A DNA stretch of 10,310 nucleotides from an uncultured Bacilli bacterium (lineage in GTDB: Bacteria > Bacillota_I > Bacilli_A > RF39 > UBA660): NCBI GenBank assembly GCA_934091015.1, contig CAKOKM010000037.1:1-10310 (forward strand), read 5' to 3'. Below are positions 7,528 through 10,310 of the stretch, piece after piece. The notes under the pieces were generated by a model. That model saw nothing but the letters and a program-made list of their open reading frames with translations, searched no databases and was not told the origin of the DNA. Position numbers and translations under genes: made by a program. The stretch's first letter is position 1; each line of letters starts with the position of its first letter.

Positions 7528-7632
7528 CGCGCGGCTAATTCCAACAATAACAATAATTTCCTAAATGTCAATAACAACGGCAACTGGAACAACAATAATG
7601 CTAACAATTCAAATGGCGTTTCTCCAGATTTC
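7528..7632 (+). repeat. DGR template repeat (TR)
   Basis: This is a non-coding 105-bp copy of the VR, rich in AAY codons: 18 AAT/AAC triplets in the VR reading frame, and 40 adenines in total. Its 5' extension TGGTGG (7519-7524) and the 3' segment GGCGTTTCTCCA match the VR. After the shared TTC at 7630-7632 the two diverge at once. In DGRs the TR RNA is reverse transcribed with random misincorporation opposite adenines, and the cDNA replaces the VR. AAY triplets are favoured because substitutions at their first two bases yield many residues and no stop codons. The order target - accessory - TR - RT is canonical. Confidence 0.95.
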
Positions 7633-7685
7633 CTCTTTAAGTGGAACAAGTGATGGGAAGAAGTTTTAATTAACTCTTTAGTGCT

Positions 7686-7702
7686 ACTTTTGAAATAGGA
7701 AA
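7686..7702 (+). repeat. 17-bp direct repeat flanking the TR, right copy
   Basis: This is an exact copy of 7444-7460, 242 bp downstream of it and 53 bp after the TR. It leads straight into the AAGGAT hairpin. Confidence 0.7.
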
Positions 7703-7855
7703 GGATTGGTTTATCCTTGAAGTATTAGATACTTCTAAATTTATCTGATGGTTATAACATCCGGACGCTTCTTGCATGGTTTATGTTTAAATATTTAATA
7801 AATTACATGGATGTTTATATGACTACTTATTTTTCGAGCTAATGTAAATATTTAC

Positions 7856-7881
7856 CTGATGTAGTACATCAGATTTTTTTT
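7856..7881 (+). terminator. Rho-independent terminator between TR RNA and RT
   Basis: CTGATGT (7856-7862), a 3-nt loop, ACATCAG (7866-7872) and a T8 run (7874-7881) form a compact terminator. It ends 12 nt before the RT start codon. It would release a discrete TR RNA and limit RT expression to readthrough transcripts. Confidence 0.8.
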
Positions 7882-7893
7882 GAAAGGAATTAA

Positions 7894-8970
7894 ATGAATA
7901 GTTTAGAAAGAAAAGAATTAAGATATCAAAGAAGAAAAATGAAGAGAGAAGATAAATTAATTATTAATAGTGATAATTATGCAGATATTAATAAATGTTT
8001 TACTTTTCAAAAAGTATATAATTATGCTAAAAAATGTACAAAGAATGTAGGTTATAAGAAGTCTACTATAAATTTTAAATTACATATGTTTTCAATTGTT
8101 GGTAGTACTTGTACTAATATTAAAAATAATAATTATGTGGTTAATAAAACATACAAATTTAAAATTAATGAAAGAGGTAAAATAAGAAATATAGATGCTC
8201 CTCAAATTAAAGACCGATTAGTACATAAAGTTATTTCAAACGAAATATTAATACCGCTATATAATAGTAAATTAATCTATGACAATGGTGCAAGTACAAT
8301 TAAAAAATGATTTAGTTTTGCTATTAAAAGAGTCAAAACCATATTAAGAAAATGGTTTAATAAATATGGGTTGAATGGATATGTAGTAATAGTAGATTAT
8401 AGTAAATTTTATGAAAGTTGTAGTCATGATGTAATTCATAAGATTCACAATAAATATATCAAAAACCAAAATACAATAAAAATTATAGAAGATTATTTAT
8501 TTATAGGTAAAGGTTTAGGACTAGGTATTGAAATAGCCCAAAGAGAAGCATTAATGTATCCTAATGAACTAGATAAATTTGTTATTAATAAAGGAATTCC
8601 AGTAATTCGTTACATGGATGATAGTGTTTATTTATATCATTCTTATGAAGAAGCAACTTCAATATTAAAAGAATATAAAGATATTTCTGATAAATTACAT
8701 ATAAAAATTAATTTAAATAAAACTAAAATAATACCCATTACTAATTCATTTATATTTTGTAAATGGAATTATAAATTACTTAGTAATGGGAAAATAAAAT
8801 TCATATCATGCAGAGAAACCATATATAGGCAAAGGAGAAAATTAAGAAAAATGCTTGATAAAAATATTAATAAAGAAGATATAAATATAACATTTACAAG
8901 TTTTTGTGCTTATTTAAGTCTTGGAAATAATTATAATAAGATTGAGCATTTAAAAAAGATAATATCATAA
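7894..8970 (+). pseudogene. DGR reverse transcriptase, interrupted by one in-frame TGA
   Basis: The frame from 7894 to 8970 is continuous (about 358 codons, normal for a DGR RT) except for TGA at 8308-8310 (codon 139). The N-terminal part (7894-8307) has the early RT motifs: GKIRNIDAPQIKDRLVHK (about 95-112) and IYDNGAS (about 128-134). The C-terminal part (open from 8311, with a possible TTG start at 8371) holds the polymerase core: VDYSKFYES (catalytic Asp168), LGLGIEIAQREA (the DGR-type motif, here AQ where SQ is common), and RYMDDS (Asp242, Asp243). All catalytic aspartates are intact. In DGR RTs a Gly is usual at the position of the TGA (KxG...FA), so a GGA-to-TGA change is the simplest cause. 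Neither half alone could be a working RT. AAAGGA (7883-7888) precedes the ATG. It may be a recent pseudogene, a readthrough protein or a sequencing error. Confidence 0.9.
8308..8310 (+). other. In-frame TGA codon in the RT
   Basis: TGA interrupts the RT between the early motifs and motif A, in the context AAA-TGA-TTT. Trp in the RT itself and in neighbouring genes is TGG, and TGA ends the avd gene, so a UGA=Trp code is not supported. The next sense codons continue the RT frame as FSFAIKRVK. Confidence 0.9.
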
Positions 8971-8994
8971 TAAGATTATTACTATAGTAGATTC

Positions 8995-9016
8995 ACTGGT
9001 AAAATTACCAGTTTTT
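8995..9016 (+). terminator. Terminator after the RT
   Basis: ACTGGTAA (8995-9002) pairs with TTACCAGT (9005-9012) and is followed by a T run. It closes the retroelement operon 25 bp after the RT stop and separates it from the toxin-antitoxin array. Confidence 0.85.
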
Positions 9017-9056
9017 AATTTTATTAAAAAAGTCCCGTATATGCGTAAAAATTTAC

Positions 9057-9085
9057 TTGAATAAATATTAATAATTTGCTAATAT
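9057..9085 (+). promoter_or_regulatory. Promoter of antitoxin-like RNA 1
   Basis: TTGAAT (9057-9062), a 17-bp spacer ending TGC, and TAATAT (9080-9085) form a good sigma-A promoter with an extended -10. Confidence 0.7.
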
Positions 9086-9091
9086 GTATGT

Positions 9092-9200
9092 GTAAGCATG
9101 ACTTACATAAAATAAAAAAGGAACACTTAATTTTGAGATGTTAAGTGATTACCTTAAATGGATTAATCACCAAAACCCCATGTTTATGGTGATTTTATTT
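9092..9200 (+). ncRNA. Putative antisense antitoxin RNA, unit 1
   Basis: A predicted RNA of about 110 nt starts 7 nt after the -10. Three stems follow: TGTAAG/CTTACA, CACTTAA/TTAAGTG (near 9124-9147), and a terminator ATCACCA/TGGTGAT (9166-9193) with a T-rich tail. Its 3' end runs antisense into the stop codon of toxin 1. A one-base insertion in the leader-pairing segment (gattaccttaaat instead of gattacctaaat) sets it apart from units 2 and 3. Confidence 0.6.
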
Positions 9201-9290
9201 TATTATATTCATTTTAATAATGATAAATAATAAAATAAAAATAATTATAAATAAATTAAATATTATAAAATATAATAATCTTTTATTCAT
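9195..9290 (-). CDS. Type I toxin-like hydrophobic peptide, copy 1
   Basis: This is a 31-residue peptide on the minus strand, starting with ATG at 9290-9288: MNKRLLYFIIFN, then a run of Ile/Phe/Leu, ending KMNIIK. The basic N-terminus, single membrane helix and Lys-containing C-terminus are the layout of membrane-acting type I toxins. I do not recognise the family. Its ribosome binding site AAGGTGG lies just upstream, inside a leader that can pair with an upstream TACCTCT. Three copies keep the 31-codon length and nearly the same residues, which argues for coding. Membrane toxicity is inference. Confidence 0.7.
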   Translation of the reverse strand: MNKRLLYFIIFNLFIIIFILLFIIIKMNIIK

Positions 9291-9358
9291 ATTAACCACC
9301 TTTTTCTATTACTAGAGTAGAGGTAATCACCTAAACAATTAAATGTTCCTTAGGTAAT

Positions 9359-9388
9359 AGAATAACAAGTAAGTAAATAATAAGTCAA
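9359..9388 (-). promoter_or_regulatory. Promoter of toxin 1
   Basis: On the minus strand, TTGACT (9388-9383), an 18-bp spacer ending TGT, and TATTCT (9364-9359) form a promoter with an extended -10. The leader would start near 9352 and run about 60 nt before the start codon. Confidence 0.65.
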
Positions 9389-9428
9389 TATAAAATAACG
9401 AAAATTCATAAAATAATAATCATATATC

Positions 9429-9457
9429 TTGAATAAAATTAAAAAACTTGGTACTAT
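9429..9457 (+). promoter_or_regulatory. Promoter of antitoxin-like RNA 2
   Basis: TTGAAT (9429-9434), a 17-bp spacer ending TGG, and TACTAT (9452-9457) form an extended -10 promoter. Confidence 0.7.
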
Positions 9458-9463
9458 GAATAT

Positions 9464-9577
9464 GTAAGGAAAACTTACATAAAATAAAAAAGGAACACTT
9501 AATTCGGAAATGTTAAGTGATTACCTAAATAATTTTAGTTTCACCAAAACCTCCTGTGTTTATGGTGTTTTTATTTT
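9464..9577 (+). ncRNA. Putative antisense antitoxin RNA, unit 2
   Basis: The predicted RNA has a 5' hairpin ATGTAAG/CTTACAT (9462-9468 with 9474-9480), a central hairpin CACTTAA/TTAAGTG, a single-stranded GATTACCTAAAT (9529-9540), and a terminator CACCAAAAC/GTTTATGGTG (9542-9550 with 9558-9567) followed by TTTTTATTTT. GATTACCTAAAT can pair over 12 positions (three of them G-U) with the toxin mRNA leader (minus strand, 9712-9701). The terminator tail overlaps the toxin stop codon at 9571-9573. Confidence 0.65.
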
Positions 9578-9666
9578 AACACAATCATTTTAATAATAAT
9601 GTAGAATAAAATAAAAATAATTATAAATAAATTAAATATTATAAAGTATAATAATCTTTTATTCAT
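9571..9666 (-). CDS. Type I toxin-like hydrophobic peptide, copy 2
   Basis: This 31-residue peptide starts with ATG at 9666-9664: MNKRLLYFIIFN, an Ile/Phe-rich helix, and the ending KMIVLK. The ribosome binding site is strong (AGAGGTGAT, 6 nt before the ATG), but it is the right arm of a stem with ATTACCTCT (minus strand 9703-9695 pairing with 9679-9671), so translation would be blocked until the leader opens. The convergent small RNA overlaps its 3' end. This architecture resembles Fst/RNAII (par) and TxpA/RatA or BsrG/SR4 of Firmicutes. The peptide itself is not a recognisable member of those families. Confidence 0.75.
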   Translation of the reverse strand: MNKRLLYFIIFNLFIIIFILFYIIIKMIVLK

Positions 9667-9734
9667 AATCATCACCTCTTTCTATTTATAGAGTAGAGGT
9701 AATCACCTAAACAATTAAATGTTCCTTAGGTAAT

Positions 9735-9764
9735 AGAATAACAAGTAAGTAAATAATAAGTCAA
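9735..9764 (-). promoter_or_regulatory. Promoter of toxin 2
   Basis: On the minus strand, TTGACT (9764-9759), an 18-bp spacer ending TGT, and TATTCT (9740-9735) are identical to those of copy 1. The start site is predicted near 9728. Confidence 0.65.
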
Positions 9765-9804
9765 TATAAAATAACGAAAATTCATAAAATAATAATCATA
9801 TATC

Positions 9805-9833
9805 TTGAATAAAATTAAAAAACTTGGTACTAT
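9805..9833 (+). promoter_or_regulatory. Promoter of antitoxin-like RNA 3
   Basis: TTGAAT (9805-9810), a 17-bp spacer ending TGG, and TACTAT (9828-9833) are the same as in unit 2. Confidence 0.7.
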
Positions 9834-9839
9834 GAATAT

Positions 9840-9950
9840 GTAAGGAAAACTTACATAAAATAAAAAAGGAACACTTAATCTGGAATGTTAAGTGATTACC
9901 TAAATGAATATTTAAGATCACCAAAACCCCATGTTTGGTGTTTTTATTTT
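9840..9950 (+). ncRNA. Putative antisense antitoxin RNA, unit 3
   Basis: The same three-stem plan is kept with different loops. The central loop is shorter than in unit 2. The terminator stem CACCAAAAC/GTTTGGTG (9919-9927 with 9933-9940) has lost the mismatched base seen in units 1 and 2, and is followed by TTTTTATTTT. Stems conserved while loops vary support a structured RNA. The tail overlaps the toxin 3 stop codon. Confidence 0.65.
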
Positions 9951-10039
9951 AACACGATCATTTTAATAATGATGTATAATAAAATAAAAATAATTATAAA
10001 TAAATTAAATATTATAAAATATAATAATTTTCTATTCAC
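9944..10039 (-). CDS. Type I toxin-like hydrophobic peptide, copy 3 (GTG start)
   Basis: This 31-residue peptide has a GTG start (10039-10037) where copies 1 and 2 have ATG. The order Lys-Arg is swapped to Arg-Lys (NRKLLYFIIFN) and the end is KMIVLK. The AGAGGTGAT ribosome binding site and its sequestering arm are kept. The weaker start codon should lower expression. Substitutions among copies are conservative (F/L, Y/F), as expected for a selected membrane peptide. Confidence 0.68.
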   Translation of the reverse strand: MNRKLLYFIIFNLFIIIFILLYIIIKMIVLK

Positions 10040-10107
10040 AATCATCACCTCTTTCTATTACTAGAGTAGAGGTAATCACCTAAACAATTAAATGTTCCTT
10101 AGGTAAT

Positions 10108-10137
10108 AGAATACCAAGTAAGTAAATAATAAGTCAA
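10108..10137 (-). promoter_or_regulatory. Promoter of toxin 3
   Basis: On the minus strand, TTGACT (10137-10132), an 18-bp spacer ending TGG, and TATTCT (10113-10108) form the promoter. One spacer base differs from copies 1 and 2, but the TGn element is preserved. The start site is predicted near 10101. Confidence 0.65.
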
Positions 10138-10220
10138 TAAAAAATATCCGAATATGCGTAACTTTTTTTAAAACAATTACTTTGGGAATTAAATTTTACT
10201 ATAAAACATTAAAAAAACTG

Positions 10221-10310
10221 TAGAATTTATCTGAAATCTATGCTAATATACTGCTTGAGCGAAAGCTCCTTGCTTTATTTTAAATAAAGCCGAATAGACC
10301 AGAAGGAGGA
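10221..10310 (+). promoter_or_regulatory. Promoter and structured leader of a gene beyond the window edge
   Basis: TAGAAT (10221-10226), 17 bp ending TGC, and TAATAT (10244-10249) form an extended -10 promoter. The leader has a GAGC-GAAA-GCTC tetraloop hairpin (10257-10268) and GCTTTAT/ATAAAGC (10072-type second stem at 10272-10278 with 10284-10290), then CCGAATAGACC and the strong ribosome binding site AAGGAGG (10303-10309) at the very end. The structured leader, the CCG after a stem and the usual ychF-rpsF order suggest an S6:S18-type autoregulatory leader before rpsF. This is inference. No coding sequence is visible, and 10141-10220 shows nothing else. Confidence 0.45.

Larger units (their letters stand above)
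7633..7881 (+). ncRNA. Structured spacer of the TR transcript between TR and RT
   Basis: There is no convincing coding sequence in this stretch of about 260 nt before the RT. It can form consecutive hairpins: AAGGAT/ATCCTT (7701-7706 with 7713-7718), GAAGTAT/ATACTTC (7719-7725 with 7729-7735), and a terminator at the end. In the Bordetella phage DGR the RNA just 3' of the TR binds RT-Avd and primes cDNA synthesis. By position this is the equivalent, and the fold is my reading. It also contains the right copy of the 17-bp repeat (7686-7702). Confidence 0.6.
9057..10140. repeat. Three tandem units of about 374 bp, each a type I toxin-antitoxin-like module
   Basis: Unit 1 spans 9057-9428, unit 2 spans 9429-9804, and unit 3 runs from 9805 to about 10140. 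Each unit has the same order: a plus-strand promoter, hairpins and a terminator on the left half, and a minus-strand promoter, 5' leader and 31-codon reading frame converging from the right. Units 2 and 3 are closest. Unit 1 differs most in the small-RNA promoter spacer. A segment beginning AGGAACA and ending GATTACCT occurs in inverted orientation in both halves of each unit. Sequences with ATATGCGTAA (9040-9049 and 10153-10162) lie outside the array on both sides, perhaps as duplication boundaries. Confidence 0.85.

Noticed and set aside
8308..8310. UGA decoded as Trp or Gly (alternative genetic code)
   Set aside because: Trp is TGG in ychF, the surface genes, avd and the RT itself. TGA ends the avd gene and occurs in frame in no other gene. 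One stop in one RT is better explained by mutation.
7894..8970. Group II intron or retron RT
   Set aside because: There is no maturase or endonuclease domain, no intron RNA core is seen, and a TR/VR pair with adenine-specific differences is adjacent.
9166..9200. Bidirectional terminator also ending the toxin mRNA
   Set aside because: On the minus strand the hairpin is not followed by a T run in any of the three units, so termination of the toxin transcript there is not supported by sequence.
9057..10140. CRISPR array or simple satellite repeat
   Set aside because: Units are about 374 bp with no spacer pattern, and each contains two promoters, a terminator and a conserved 31-codon frame.

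Overview
The window is very AT-rich DNA with Firmicutes/Bacilli-type signals: GGAGG or AGGTGA ribosome binding sites, TTGACT/TATAAT and extended -10 (TGn) promoters, and GTG and TTG starts. Trp is encoded by TGG throughout and TGA acts as a stop, so the standard bacterial code applies and this is not a UGA=Trp mollicute. An uncultured gut Bacilli/Firmicutes lineage is my inference. No species can be named from the sequence.

Layout. (1) 70-2188: a sugar-transfer-type ATP-grasp gene, then ychF, closed by a terminator. (2) 2345-2578: a small two-helix membrane protein behind a striking dyad. (3) 2671-6181: two paralogous signal-anchored surface proteins, both ending in a DUF6273/C-type-lectin-like WWLR...PAFRIG domain. 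(4) 6056-8970: a diversity-generating retroelement (DGR). The last 35 or so codons of the second surface gene are a variable region (VR, 6056-6160). Two Avd-like accessory genes follow (6345-7451). Next come a template repeat (TR, 7528-7632), a structured spacer RNA with a terminator, and a reverse transcriptase (RT, 7894-8970). VR and TR differ at 21 of 105 positions, and 20 of these are TR adenines, which is the mutagenic-retrohoming signature. The RT frame holds one in-frame TGA, so the element may be freshly inactivated or dependent on readthrough. (5) 9057-10140: three tandem units of about 374 bp. I read each as a type I toxin-antitoxin module, with a 31-residue hydrophobic peptide on the minus strand and a convergent small RNA with its own promoter and terminator on the plus strand. 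(6) 10221-10310: the promoter and structured leader of a gene just outside the window. It may be rpsF, because ychF-rpsF is the usual order in Bacilli.

How it fits together. RT, Avd and the TR RNA would copy the AAY-rich template with adenine errors into the VR, varying the ligand-facing end of a surface-displayed protein. The neighbouring paralog carries what looks like an old, frozen version of the same site. The triplicated toxin-antitoxin array lies directly downstream of the retroelement and could stabilise this accessory island, which appears inserted between ychF and a core gene. This linkage is inference.
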